From NCBI RefSeq assembly GCF_014633365.1, contig NC_068351.1, forward strand, positions 26,632,366-26,696,365: a DNA stretch of 64,000 nt, given 5' to 3'. The translations under genes and the position numbers were made by a program. The first letter of the stretch is position 1, and the number at the start of each line of letters is the position of its first letter. The notes under the pieces were generated by a model, which saw nothing but the letters and a program-made list of their open reading frames with translations, was not told the DNA's origin and made no database searches. This DNA comes from Diospyros lotus. Lineage: Eukaryota > Streptophyta > Magnoliopsida > Ericales > Ebenaceae. This document shows positions 34,770 to 46,919 of this stretch, piece by piece.

Positions 34770-35572
34770 ACCAGCGCCCCCAAAAGATGAAAAAGAAAAA
34801 GAAAAGGAAAAGGAAAAGGAAAATAAAAATAGATGCCTGGTTATCTTGGTCCTGTTTGATATTTGATATGTTGTTTAATTGAGATAATAGTGTGCACTCT
34901 CTATTTCTATCTTGAAAGAGAAGTGAAAATGCATAAGATTTTCACTTCAAGCTTCTTAGATATTTGAATTTGGAAGTAAATATGGCTCTTATTTGAACTA
35001 TGGTTCTTTTTTATTCCGATTAATGAATACATAAAGAAAATTCCTTTAGATTATTTCATATTCTCTATTTTTGTCTTTTAAGCATAAGGATTTTTGCTGA
35101 ATTTGGCATATAATTTTGGCATGTAATGGCACATGTTTCTATTGTAGGTTGGATGATTTGGATTCTAAACTATCATTTTCATCTTATACTTGGGGGAATG
35201 AAGAGATTTGGATTTAGCATAGAGGGACTGACTTTAGGCAGTCGTCTTAAGGATAATGCATCAAAGTCATTGAGGATAGGAGTAAAAAGAGTGTTTTAGA
35301 GAGAGATGCTCTCAACCATAGAAGTCAAGGAGTGTTTTAGAGAGAGATGCTCTCAACCATAAGTAGGTTCTGTGCGTATGGATGCTCCTAGGTTTGCTGA
35401 TCTTTTGGTCTGATGGCTTTGATTTTGTGAGTATTTGGTCATTGCTATGTGCGCATAAGGAGTTGGGTCTTCTTTGACGATTCCCGATGCTGGAAGCATT
35501 GTTTCTTGGTCAAAATTTCAAATTCTAGTTTCGCGCCCAAGTGTAGATTGAAGTCTGTGGTAGCGACTGCTT
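34770..35572 (+). other. Probable LINE 5' region
   Basis: An AAAAGG-rich tract (34785-34830) is followed by AT-rich sequence with no frame. A 41-bp direct duplication (35291-35331 and 35332-35372, GTGTTTTAGAGAGAGATGC...) lies just before ORF1. Where the LINE starts is not clear. Confidence 0.4.
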
Positions 35573-37228
35573 TTGCTAGATCTCGTGACTAGTTTCATGG
35601 GGTTCTCTTCTCCCTGGGATCTCCCTCTGGGATCTTTGGACCTGTCTCTCATGATTTCTAATCAAGGGGTCCCTGATTCATCATCCCTTGTTTCCTATCG
35701 AGAGGTATCTCTGGTTAGCAGTGATGTCGAAGTCCTTGGCTCTGGCTCTATTCCTTTCTCTTACCCATCTCATCAGATGGGTAGGAAGAAGGTGAAGGAA
35801 ACAATTAAGGCGAAAGGGCCATCAGTTAAAGATGTCTTGAATGCATTCAGGATTAAGCTGTCAGACAGTATACCGATGGGGTCTCGTGCGACTGGTAAGG
35901 ATGAAGAACCTCAGGAGGCTCTGTTTCCTCAAGCGGAGAAGTTAAAGGAGATGGCCCCAGATAAAGTCATAGAAGGAGCTTCCCCAGTTAAGGCGGTGGG
36001 CCTAGGTCGGATTTGTGAGGAAAAGCGAGGCCCGTCCAGTGAAGCTTCTCCATCTAGCGATCCTCTTTCAGTGCAGGAAGCTTCGATCCAAGTTCTTCTG
36101 TTTGCCCCTATTTCTGTGCCTTGCCCTGTATTGGAGACTATGGTTATGTAAGAAGTCGCCAATACAATGAAGCCCCAAAAAATGGCTCCATGGGTGGGGC
36201 TTTTTAAGTATAACAGAAAGCTGGATCAGGGGCATACGCTGAAAAGGTTTGAAGATGATCATCAGAAGGTGACTCTTGGGGCAAATGATATGTATGCTAT
36301 GCAAGAGACGTAAGGGTTTGCCTTGGTGGGTTACTTTTCAGGTAAATTTCTAGGTAGGACGGCTTTACTGAAATTGTGTGAAGGTTGGAATGTCAGGTAC
36401 CAATACTCTCCTCATGCTAGTGGTTGGCTTGTCTTTAAATTTGTTAATGATGCATCAAGGGACAAGGTACTCAAAGGGGGACTGTATTTTGTTTTCGGTA
36501 GACCTCTTATGCTTAAAATTATGCCTAATTGTTTTGAGTTTGGAGCGGATAGCTTTAGCTCGGTCCTAGTTTGGATTAATCTCCCTAGGCTGCCGATTGA
36601 GTGTTGGCATCCGGTTGCTTTGGGCGAGATTGTGTGTAAGGTGGGTAATCCAATTGCCACGGATAAGATGACAGCTACGCTAGAGAGAATCTCCTTTGCT
36701 AGGGTGTTAGTGGAAGTTGATGCTACAAGGGAGCTAACCTAGAATGTTTGGATTAATCTTCCTACTGGGAAAACTAGAGACCGGCTTGTTGCTTATGAGT
36801 TTAAACCCAAATACTATATGGAGTGTAGAGTTCTGGGTCACTCTAAGGGATCTTGCAAGGCTAAGGAGCAGGGTCCAAAGGGTAGGGAGAAGGATCCTAA
36901 TCCCACAGGAAAGAAAAATGGTCAGATAGCCCCTGGGAAAGGGGTTGAGGATGTTTTAGTGGTACCTCCTGATGAGAAGATGCAGGAGCCTTAGCAGAGG
37001 AAGGGGCAGGAAGCCAATAACCATCCTAATGTCATGGTGCCTCCTATGGGGGAGAAACAGAAGGAATTACTAGTTGAGCAAGTCAGTGATCTAGCTGCGC
37101 CTACTTTGGATGACGGGAGGCCATATCAGATGGTTACAAAGAAAAAAAAAAAAAAAAAGGCTGGTGAATCTGTAGTGGTGGGCAGCCAAATGGATGCCAA
37201 CAAGATGAGGAGTGTAACAAAGACTTAA
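35573..37228 (+). pseudogene. LINE ORF1 (DUF4283 and zinc knuckle), broken by stops
   Basis: One frame runs through the whole region, interrupted by a stop near 36149, another near 36310, a TAG near 36740 and one near 36992. A likely start is 35573 or the later ATG at about 35779 (MGRKKVKE). The middle part (about 36190-36740: WVGLFKYNRKL..., GWLVFKFVN, LKGGLYFVFGRPLMLK, VWINLPRLPIECW) is the DUF4283 nucleic-acid-binding domain of plant LINE ORF1. A CCHC knuckle follows (YYMECRVLGHSKGSC), with the first Cys replaced by Tyr. An A16-type run encodes a Lys stretch near 37141. ORF1 proteins bind LINE RNA. Confidence 0.85.
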
Positions 37229-37323
37229 GGGGGCTCTATGAAAAAGAAGCATGAACAGGGATGGGATCAGCAACCTAACAAATCTGATAGAATAAAGGGT
37301 GGTTAAGCCCTTCTTTCACCATC

Positions 37324-37956
37324 ATGAAGATCTCTTGCTAGAATATTAAGGGTTTGAATATGCCCCTGAAGCAAAACGGAGTGCGCAGCTTCTTGAAACA
37401 ACATCACGTTGACATTATGGGTGTTTTAGAAACTAAGCTCAATGGGGAGAAGTTGGAGAGAGTTTTCAAGTATAAGTTTTAGGGCTGGGAGCAGATAAAT
37501 AATTTTAACTTGCATGGGGGTGGTTGGATTTTGATTCTATGGAACCCAGTGACAGTGGATGTTTCCCCATTGGAGATCAATCCTCAGGTCGTTCACTATA
37601 GGGTCAAATGTAAGATCTCTTCGGCTATTTTTCATTTAAGTTTCATTTATGCTTTCCATTATGTGATTAGTAGGCGACAGCTTTGAACTAACCTTACTAG
37701 TTTTGAGGATCAATATGAGGGGTTGTGGATGTTATTGGGAGATTTCAACTATGTGTTAAAGGATAATGAGAAGGTGAATAGATGCCTGGTCACTTATTAT
37801 GAAATTAAAGATTTCTTGGAATGCCATCTCTTGGCTGGGTTGTCAGACTTGGTTTCCATAGGGTGCTTTTTTACGTGGACAAATAACTCAGTCTACTCCA
37901 AGCTTGATAAGGTGCTCATTAATAACAGATGGCGGGCTAATGGGCTGGTAGGCCAG
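37324..37956 (+). pseudogene. LINE ORF2, endonuclease part
   Basis: MKISC*NIKGLN starts the APE-type endonuclease, with a stop (37339-37341) where the family has Trp. Also visible are LKQHHVDIMGVLETKL (the catalytic ET motif), GGGWILILWNP-like, LLGDFNYVL (the GDFN motif) and FFTWTNNSVYSKLDKVL. Further stops occur in KF*GWEQ and RQL*TNL. The frame is cut by LTR X2 after GLVGQ. Confidence 0.85.
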
Positions 37957-40130
37957 TATAACGACCCGCTCCTACTTAGGAGAGTCACCGGTGAATAATC
38001 GACCGAATTACTCACGTGACAAACCAACAATTGAAGGGTTGGAGACTATGTTTCAACAGTAAATGCCCTAGGTGTGCAATTAGAGTAAACGGACTGTTTA
38101 CTGGCTAAGGCAAGCCATCCTCCATTAGGATCTATTGCACAATGATCTTATCATGATAGAATGCCCAGTTCTATCAAAACATCAAGAGTAATATTTTCTT
38201 GCTTATTAAGTACCCATGATTCATGCCTAACTGTGAAGAACGACCCATCACATGAATCACTTATTTAATAGCATGGACACCTTTCCAACAATTAAATGCA
38301 AATAATATATGTGCCATAAACTGAATAAAAGAAACATCATTACCATAAATTAAACAAAATGTGTCTTTAGGGCATACATTTCCAACACTCATATCATGCA
38401 AGTATTAACCACTACATGTTACTCATAAAGAAAAAAATTTACAAATGCATGCAAGACCACCACCATTGGAGTTATCCCTTACCTGGCTCAAAGCCTCTTC
38501 TCTGCCACGGGTGACAACGTTAACCCAAACTTTGAACTTTTCTAGGATCACCGCCTCCCCGATTGAACCTAAATGCAACCATAATCCAATCGCATCAGAC
38601 ATTAATCCAAGACTTATATTTTCGCCACACACTGCAAAAACCAACCATCGATAATCCAACCAACCCCAACTAAGGGTTTCATCCAACCAACAATTATTAA
38701 ACATTAACTCGCTTAATGCAAATAACTTGAATAAAAATATTAATTTACCTCAACTAACATGGGGGAGAAAATCCGCCAAATGCCCATATTGACAATGCCT
38801 TCTTGACTGCCATCTTGCACCCAAATCTTCGATTTCAAGCCTCTGACACGCACCTCAAGTCCCAAAATAATTTCTAGACTTTTCCCCAATTTTTTGGGAT
38901 TTTCTCATATTTTTCTCCCTTATTTTTCCTTTTTCCTATTTTCTATATTTCTTTTATTTTTTATTTTCTTTTTCTTCTCTATTATTTTTTCTTTTCTTCT
39001 CCACTTCTTCTTCTTCCTCTACTCTTCTTTCTTCTCCTTGTGCGCGCACAACGCCTGCTCCCATGCACTAGCGGCCGGCCGCTGTCGCCTAGCTCCGCAG
39101 GCCGCCACTCTTGGCCACACTATCGTTGCCGGCCACCGGCCCCCGACACGAGCCTCCGTGCTAGTTTTCCTACGTGACTAGCTACCAGTGCATACAACAG
39201 CTTGGTCGCCACTAGCCTGTGCCTCCAACTACTTCTAGCAGCCTCCACGCTGCTGCCCCAACCGACCTCCTTTGCCAGACACTCCTACTTCTCTAGCTTC
39301 ATCGCCAGCCATGATCGCTTTACCCAGCTTCCATCGTGGCTAGCCATGGCTACTGGCTGCTGCTCACTGGTCGGCCCTCAGCCGGCCACTATCGGCCACC
39401 CATCTCTATCTCTTGATCCCTCTTCTTTCTTATCTGATCTCGCATTGCTCTTTGTCTGCCTCTCGAACCATTGTTCTGCCATCTCTCATTCTTTGTTCTC
39501 CAATCACGACCATGGCTCACATAGAGAGAAAAATCAAATTTAAATGCTACTTACTGTAGCACACTTGGCCCCCAAGTCACCAATATATTTACATATTTGC
39601 CCCTCCAAACTTTCATTAATTTCACTTGGGAACTTTTATAAATACACTTGAACCCTCCAATGCTTTAATTAGTTACATCAAGCCACTCAAAATCTTGATT
39701 TATCCAAAAATTAATATCTAACTTTACTTGCTAAAGTCAATTTCATCCCTGCGCCTGCACGGGACCCCTCATTCCACCCGAAAACACTTCAGGGTTGCCT
39801 TACTCGCAAAATCGGACAACTCTTAGGGTCCCATCAGCTTCCTGGAGATCCGCTACAATCATTCGGTATCGACAACAATTCGGGCTTATACATAATTTAT
39901 TCTGAAAATTATTCTTGGTCAGATTGCTTTTAGTGTTATTAACCTCACCTCTAGACGCTCACCAATCTCATGCCTTCTTCCCTGGACATCCATGTCTCGG
40001 GGCATTCCCTGCTATCAATTCGGCTAATTTTATTAATTTCCTTCTTGAAACCAACTTCTCGGGGTCTTCGGACCACCCAAAGTCCTTCAAAATTACTGAA
40101 AAATCTATTTTTCCAATACCAAGTATTACA
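37957..40130 (-). mobile_element. Gypsy-type LTR X2 inserted in LINE ORF2
   Basis: The LTR runs from TATAACGACCCGC (TG changed to TA) to CCAAGTATTACA. It is flanked by GCCAG (37952-37956) and ACCAG (40131-40135), a 5-bp duplication with one mismatch; removing it rejoins ORF2. No internal region remains, so it is a solo LTR. It is related to X1 and X3, contains a smaller copia LTR (38049-38397) and has CT-rich and GC-rich blocks at 38890-39400. Confidence 0.82.
38049..38397 (-). mobile_element. Small solo copia LTR nested in X2
   Basis: On the minus strand this 349-bp segment runs from TGTTGGAAATGTATGCCCTAAA to GCATTTACTGTTGAAACA. This is a common plant copia LTR start, with TGTT/AACA ends. 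No matching target duplication was found, and part of X2 next to it seems deleted. Confidence 0.65.
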
Positions 40131-41427
40131 ACCAGGCTGTGTTTCTGCCTTTAGGGTGCTTATCAAATCATTTTCCCTCTGTTGGTTCTTTTTTTCAACA
40201 GATTAGACCTCCCAGAAGGTCATTCAAATTCTATAACATGTGGACATACCATGGTCGTTTCCAGTCTACTATTCGTGAGTTTTGGGAGCATAATGTTCAT
40301 GGTTCAAAGCAGTTTATTTTATGCAGGAAATTGAAGCAGCTTAAAAGGCCTCTCATGGAGCTTAATGTTAAATACTTTGGCCACATTTCTGTCAGGGCAG
40401 AGGGGGCTAATAGGGAGCCCCAACTCAATTGAACCTTCAAAATCAACCGCATGATATGGAGCTCCAGCAAAAGGTGATTAGGCTTCGTAAGAAGGCCATC
40501 TTTCTGTCAGATGTTGAGAGATCTTTTTTCTAGCAGAAAGCTAAATGTAATGATTTAAGGCTTAGTGATAGAAGCATTAAGTTTTTTCACAATATTGTTA
40601 AGCGTAATGTCAGGCGAAATTTCATCCCTATGGTTCTTAAAGTTGATGGTGAGCCCACTTCTTCGTTGGAACAGGTTGCTGGGGAGTTTATTCAGTTCTA
40701 TGAGAGACTACTTAGGTCTTCTACCCCATGGCAACCGGTTTCCCCAAGTGTTCTTTGTTTGGGTCCGATTGTATCCCAGCAGCAAGCATACACGATGATT
40801 AGCGTTCCATCTGATAAGGAAATTAAGAAGGTCATTTATGATATTGGGGAGAACAAGGCTCCTAGGCCGGATGGGTACTCGTCTGGGTTTTTTAAGAAGG
40901 CGTGGAGCATTGTGGGTCATCCTTTCTACCAAGTAGTTAAGGAATTCTTCAACTCGAGTTCCCTGTTAAAGTAGATAAACCATATAGCAATTGTGCTGGT
41001 GCCTAAATCTCCCCATGCTTCGTGTGTTGAAGATTTTAGGCCTATATCATGTTGCAATGTTTTGTATAAGGTTATCTCTAAAATCTTGGCTTCTAGGATG
41101 GCTTCAGTTCTTGGCTCTATTGTGGATCAAGCGCAAGCCGCTTTTGTTGAAGGGATGAGCATTTTCGACAATATCCATCTTGCCTAAGAATTGCTGAGAA
41201 AGTATTGTCGCAAGAGAATTTCTCCTAGATGTCCGGTAAAGGTGGACTTGAGTAAGGCATATGACTCTATAAATTGGAGTTTCATTAAGCAAGTGTTGCT
41301 GGGCCTTGGCTTTCACCCTCAGTTTGTGGCTTGGATCATGGAGTACATTTCTATGCCTTCTTATTCCATCATTGTGAATGGAGATCTTTGTGGGTTTTTT
41401 AAAGGAGCTAAGGATCTCAGACAGGGT
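40131..41427 (+). pseudogene. LINE ORF2, linker and N-terminal RT
   Basis: Coding resumes after X2 with GCLSNHFPSV and IRPPRRSFKFYNMW. RT blocks follow: NKAPRPDGYSSGFFKKAW, DFRPISCCNVLYKVISKILASRM, VDQAQAAFVEG, VDLSKAYDSINWSF and DLRQG. Stops occur near 40531 (FF*QK), 40974 (LLK*IN) and 41185, mostly at positions where relatives have Trp or Gln. The reading is cut after DLRQG by solo LTR X3. Confidence 0.88.
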
Positions 41428-44086
41428 TGTAATACCAGAGAATTTTTAAAGGACTCAAGTGTAATTTACCTTAGGGCATAAGTGAAGTTTCATGTAAATT
41501 CAGGAAAGATTGGTATCTGAATAACCCAAAAAAGTGACCAAATTGACTGCAGAGAGTGTCCTGAAGTCGAGATGTCAAAGGAAAATGGTTGGTATAGTCG
41601 AGTATTCGGAGGCATGATTTATGGGACCTAAAGAAATTGGATCGGGAACGATTTTCGGTACAGATAAAATGTAGTTGTCATTTAGGCTGTAAAATCAAAT
41701 TATCGTAGGGGATTTCTAGGAAGTTAATGGAAACCTGAGGGAGCTCCGATTTTTTGTAACGATTAACCTTGTGGTGGTTTCAGTATGAAATAATGGCCAT
41801 GTGAGGATACTTGGGCAAAATCATCATTATCGAGTAAATATCAATTATTAATTTTGGGAGAAATCAATGTTTTACGTGGATTAAGGGTATTAAATGAAAG
41901 CTTTAAAGGGCCTAAGTGTAATTATTTAATCCCTCAAGTTTAATTAATGAGAGTTGGAGGATTAAATGCGAAATGTGTAAAATATATATATTATATGTAT
42001 ATGTGCTTGCGCGTGAGGGGCAGGGGTAAGCCCCAGATTTCTGTTTGTGCGCATGGAGGGAGCAAGGTTGCAGCATGTTGGAGCTTTGGGCTGAGGCTTT
42101 GCAGAGAATTGTCGAGAGAAAGAGTGGCGCCCAAGCCACTTTATCTATAAATAGTAAGCATTTGAGAAGGAAAGCGGGGATTAAAAGCTAGCCAAAAGAA
42201 ACAGCAAGCAATGGCCGAATTCGGCCATAGCAGCAAGCTTGGCCGAGCATGGCCGAGAAGCAGATTGAGAGAGAAGAGAAAGTGAGATAGCGAGCAAGGT
42301 CGCGAGAGGTGGCCGATCGTCAGTGGCCGGCTGGGGGCTTGTCGTTGCAGCGGCTTGAAGCGGCCGTTGATGGCAGCGAGGAAGGCCGTAGTCGGCCATG
42401 GCAGCACGAGCGCGAGGCAGAGCAGCAGCAGCGGCTGCAAGCGAGCGGCCGGCGACGGTTGCGTGGTAGTTGCTCCGCTGTTGGAGGCGACCAGCGAGCA
42501 AGCGAGCGGCCGCAGCAAGGCGGCCAGGAGCTTCGATGGTCAGCCATGGCAGCCCGCTGCAAAGTTGCAGCGCGCAGGAGAGGCTGCCGCGGTGATGGCG
42601 GCTCGCGGCGGTGCGTGCGTGCTTGCGGGCGAGGCCGGAGGCGGTGCAGCTGGCCGCGGCGGCGGCAGGCGGAGCCAAGGGTGGTGGTCGGCGGCAGCTG
42701 GTGCGCAGAAGGAAACGCGAAGAAGAAGAAGCAGAGGAGAAGAAGAGTGAAGAAGAAGGAAAAAAGAAAATAAGAAAGAAAAGAAAAGAAAGAAAAAGGA
42801 GAAAAAAAGAAAAGAAAATAAGAAAAAATGTGAGATAATGCTGTAAAATTCCAGAAAAATAGGATATTATGTCTCGATAATATTTCAGAGATTTTGACAA
42901 GAAAAATGGTTTGGACACGGGTTTCGAGGTCAGGCACAAAAATTGAGACGGTGCATGAAAATCGAGGTAGTGCACGAAAATTGTGGTGGTGCACGAGAAT
43001 TGAGGTAGTGCTCAAGAATCAAGATTGTGTGCGAGAATCGAGGTGGTATGCGGGAATCAGTGCACATGAATCAAGGATTTGCACGTGTTTCGAGGTCAAT
43101 GAGGTTTTAAAGGGCTAAGCCTAGGATCGTTATGCTCGAGATTAAGTGATTTGTGCAAATTTTGAGGTTCGGCACAAAAATTGAGGCGATGTGCTTTTCT
43201 CGAGGTGTTTTGAAATTTTGAGCATCAAGTGAGTGGTTTTTTCCCCCAAAACTTATATATGATATGATTGCTTATATTATGCATGATATTCATGAAAGTT
43301 ATGATCATTTTGTTATATTTGTTCATATACTATTGCATCAAAAGACATGATTTTCATACGGCATGATATTATTGGCATATTGATAATTGTGCATGGGATG
43401 AGAGGTTGCCCCGATAGTGTAGCCGTAATTCCCCAAGGGCAATTGATGGAACAACGTTAGGATTATCCTGCTGAAGGTGTCAGGATTCTGCCTAGGGTTC
43501 TGTGCCGGGCTGGGCCTAGGAAGTTACACTAGGGCAAATGTTTGTTCATGTATTTGCAATTTGCATTCATGCAACTGTTTTTAAAACGCTCACTAAAAGG
43601 TTTATTTTCTAATTGGGTTATGTCCCTGAAACATTCAAACGTTTAAGTTAGGACTTGTAGATGGCAAGGAGATGATTGAGACGTAACGACACGTGATGAC
43701 GTGTCCGATAGATTCAGTAGGTGGTTTCGGTAATTTGTCTATCTGGATATGTTTAGATGAGTTGGGAATTGACTATGTATTTGAGGTATCATTTGATTGC
43801 ATCTAGGGTGTTTAGATGTTATCTCGGGAATCGAGTCTCCATGTATTTAAGTATTGAAGATGTAAAATGGTATAGATTTCTATGTTATGATTATAATGAA
43901 TTCAGTTATGTACCATATTAAGTTCTAATTATTGCTTCCTCATTATGAATGATATGCTGGGGGTTTTATTTGGAATTCGGTACTTGAGGTTTAAGTTATG
44001 TACCGTGAAATTTTTTTTTATATATTTATGTATATTTTGGGTCCTAGCATAGTGACACGCTCGGTAAGAGAAAATAGGGTGTTACA
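41428..44086 (+). mobile_element. Solo gypsy LTR X3 inserted in the RT domain
   Basis: This 2659-bp LTR has ends TGTAATACCAG and AGGGTGTTACA. It is flanked by GGGT (41424-41427 and 44087-44090), or AGGGT if the terminal A is shared. Removing it joins DLRQG to DPISLFIFVL in frame. It contains a GC-rich block (42180-42720), a purine-rich tract (42715-42835) and a 19-bp minisatellite. The long frames across the GC-rich block on both strands are compositional. Confidence 0.92.
42932..43065 (+). repeat. 19-bp minisatellite in X3
   Basis: Units of the form GTGCACGARAATYGAGGTR start at 42951, 42970, 42989, 43008, 43027 and 43046, exactly 19 bp apart, with a degenerate copy on each side. Confidence 0.85.
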
Positions 44087-45615
44087 GGGTGATCCCATCT
44101 CCCTCTTTATTTTTGTGTTATGTATGGAATACTTGTCTAGAGCCTTAAATTGTGTTGCGAGGCAGCCAGACTTTAACTTTCACCCTAAGTGCAGTAAGCT
44201 GAGTATTTCTCACCTTGTGTTTGCTGATGATGTTTTGCTTATGTCTAAGGGGATCCCATTTCAGTTTTGATGCTTATGGATTGCCTGAAGGAGTTCGCTT
44301 CTATGTCGGGTCTAGCTGCTAACTTGAGAAAGTCTAGCATTTTCACTGCTGAGATTATTGGCTAGGAGATGGAGGATATTCTTAGCATCACAGGGTTCCA
44401 ATGGGGCAGCATGCCTTTCCGTTACTTGGGGTTACCTTTGGCAGCTCAAAAGTTGAGAGTGAGCTTTTATGCTCCTCTTATTGATAAGATTTTGGAGAAT
44501 ATCAATTCCTAGACAGCTTCTTCCTTATTGCATGCCAAGAGAGCTGAGCTTATTCAGGCTGTTTAGCAAGGAGCTGAGTGTTTTTGGCTTTCGATTCTCA
44601 TTGTCCCTTGTGTAGTTATTAACAACATCTCTTGCATGTGTAGGCTCTTTTTGTGGAATTCTAATACCTTTTTGGTTCCTTGGCGTGATGTTTGTTTGCC
44701 GAAGCATGAAGGGGGCCTTGGCTTTAGGGACCTTAGAAGCTGGAATATCGGGTTGTTGTCCAAGATCTTATGGAATATTCATTCCAAGAAGGACTCACTA
44801 TGGGTGAAGTGGGTCGGCCATCAGTATTTAGGCACTGAGTCCATATGGGAGAGGGAGCAGAGAAATGATGATTCTCCTTTATTCAAAAAGCTTTTGAGTA
44901 TCAGAGATATCCTGTTACAGGATGGAGGAACCCACGCTGGAGCCTGTTCTATCTTGGCCGGATGGACTATAAATGGGTCCCTGATTTCTAAGGTTGCGTA
45001 TGATTATTTTAGACGCAAGGGTAGAGAGTTAGATGGTCTTCTATGGTGTGGAAGTCCAATCTTGTTCCCGAGAAGTCTTTCATCTTATGGTTGTGTGCTA
45101 AATCAAAGCTTTTCACCAAAGACAAATTGGGGTCTGAATATTGACAGTTATTGTTCAATGTGCGAGGCAGTTGAGGAGTGCTTGGGGCATCTATTCTTTC
45201 AATGTCATGTTAGTTCGAACATATGGAGATCTGTTCGGGCATGGTTGGGTCTCACTCGTGCAATGTCTACTGTCTGCAGCGCATTAAATTGCATCCAGCG
45301 AGAAGCTAAAGGGACTTCATGGCATAGTAGAGTTAAGTGGATGGCCTTAGCAGCCACTGTTTACCACATTTGGATTGTAAGAAATCGGGTTGTTTTAGAG
45401 AATGAGAAGCCTTGTGTAGAGACCATTTTCTGTAGGATTAAAATTTTTGTATACAGAGCTATGTTTTCTTTATATCCTTATGTTTTAGTCCAGTATGAAT
45501 CTCTAGCTCAGGGACACTAGATGGTGTTTCACTCTCGTTTCCTGGGTATGCTTGGTATATACTGTACATTTTGATCTTTATACATATTTATATTTTGATC
45601 AACAAAAAAAAAAAA
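44087..45615 (+). pseudogene. LINE ORF2, RT active site to zf-RVT, 3' UTR and poly(A)
   Basis: DPISLFIFVLCMEYLSRAL and HLVFADDVLLMSKG (the FADD active site) follow X3. After a frameshift near 44265 the text continues with LMDCLKEFASMSGL and stops in G*EME, NS*TAS and AV*QG. From 44636 to 45520 an open stretch of ~294 codons carries LPKHEGGLGFRDL and the zf-RVT domain (CSMCEAVEECLGHLFFQC). A short 3' UTR ends TTTTGATCAAC followed by the poly(A) run. Confidence 0.9.
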
Positions 45616-45616
45616 A

Positions 45617-45965
45617 GATCTGAAGGACATAAAAAAGACATTTGGCCGCTCACTAAGAGCTGAAGTGAGTCAGGCAATTTTCCCAAAAGATCTTAAGGTG
45701 TCTCAGGAAAAGAGTTTTGATCCTCAAGACAAGTCTCTCCTATTTTGGAACAGGCTTTTGGTCATATCATGTATTTTTGGAGTATCAGTGGATCCTTTGT
45801 TTTTCTATCTTTTTGTTTTCAACCTTAACGAAAGTTGCCTTGGTATAGATACAAAGTTAGCATACACAATTACAATTTTGCAGACTACTATAGATGCTTC
45901 CTACCTTGTAAGAAATGGCTTTCCAACATGCCCCACGGCTTTGGCTTGGTCCAAGCAGTTTCTAA
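45617..45965 (+). pseudogene. Cyclic nucleotide-gated channel (CNGC) gene fragment
   Basis: Directly after the LINE poly(A), the frame reads GRSLRAEVSQAIFPKDL, FDPQDKSLLFWNRLLVISC and VSVDPLFFYLFVFN. It then continues with CLGIDTKLAYTITILQTTID. This matches the N-terminal cytosolic end and the first two membrane helices of plant CNGC ion channels. A +1 shift after YLVRN (about 45911) is needed to continue with MAFQ...PSS. No ATG, pore or nucleotide-binding domain is present nearby. It is either the remains of a CNGC exon hit by the LINE or a transposed gene piece. Confidence 0.78.
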
Positions 45966-46919
45966 TTGCAATCCATCCATAATATACATATAATATACAT
46001 AATATACATATTCAATTTCATGCATACATTCCTTCCAAGTACAGTGTCCAATGGGCCTGACGCACTAACCTATTCTTTGCAATGTTCAATTACACTCCAT
46101 ACATAATTGTTGTTTCCTTAATAAAATAATTAATTTATAATGCGAGAAGAATGATCTAAAAGAAAATGTCAACGCTTGGTGAATCATGCAAAGGCTTAAT
46201 AAGATTTTTAAACTTTTTTAAGAATATAACACAATATGCAACGAAATAAAAACACCTTGCAAGACTCGATGATAGCAACAATGTACATATTAAAAACTAT
46301 TCATCCATAGGGGGGAGGGTTAGAATAGTATTCCTTAATGGAAAAAGTTGAAGCCATTTGTGTTGTTACTTTCGTTGCGCCACTTGACCTGAACCCTTTG
46401 GCCTCTTGATTGTGCTCCCACGAACCTCATTCCATGAATAGTCACGAACAACCTCTATTTGCACATGTTCTTGGTTGACAAAGCCTCTGCCACTTGCATA
46501 GAGGACCAAGTCGGTCCACTCGTAAGTAGCCATCGGAACCCTTAGTAGAACTTATGTGATGGTCAAGTCCGAATGAAGGTGATTGTGAGCTGGAACCATT
46601 CTCAACGGTAGTCAATCTCATGGACTTAAAAAAATGGGACTCTAAAAAATAGGGACAACAGGCTGTAAGAACATTGTTGACAACTCTTGTTGGAACAGTT
46701 GTCAGAATCTCACAGGAAAATCATTTCCACTGTTAGCACTGGCAACTTTTGTTGTCACAATAGCTAGAGTTACCAGAAAATTGGACTGTACTACTGCTAG
46801 CCGCATGCAATAGCGCACTTGTCGGTTGCTAGCATCGGAGTGCTGCTTGCTACTAGCTGCATGCGGCAATCTGCTGCTATTGTGGTAATTCAAAGAAAAT
46901 GATAGAATAATTGAGGAAA
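45966..46919. other. Copia-LTR-like noncoding sequence
   Basis: No gene is seen. Around 46150-46620 the sequence resembles 49180-49470 and 61590-61970: CAAGACTCGAT, GAGGACCAAGTCGGTCCAC. The three places look like relatives of one reverse-oriented LTR family. Boundaries are not resolved. Confidence 0.4.

Larger units (their letters stand above)
35573..45615 (+). mobile_element. Non-LTR retrotransposon (plant L1-type LINE), interrupted
   Basis: ORF1 (DUF4283 and zinc knuckle), ORF2 (endonuclease, RT, zf-RVT) and a 3' poly(A) tail (45602-45615) occur in order on the plus strand. ORF2 is split by LTR X2 (37957-40130) and solo LTR X3 (41428-44086). Without these it is about 5.2 kb. Many stops make it inactive. 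Target duplications could not be matched. Confidence 0.9.

Noticed and set aside
42181..42975. Long minus-strand frame of 264 codons and overlapping frames on both strands
   Set aside because: It lies wholly inside solo LTR X3, in a GC-rich and then purine-rich block. The translations are low-complexity Ala/Arg/Pro or Lys/Glu runs with no domain.
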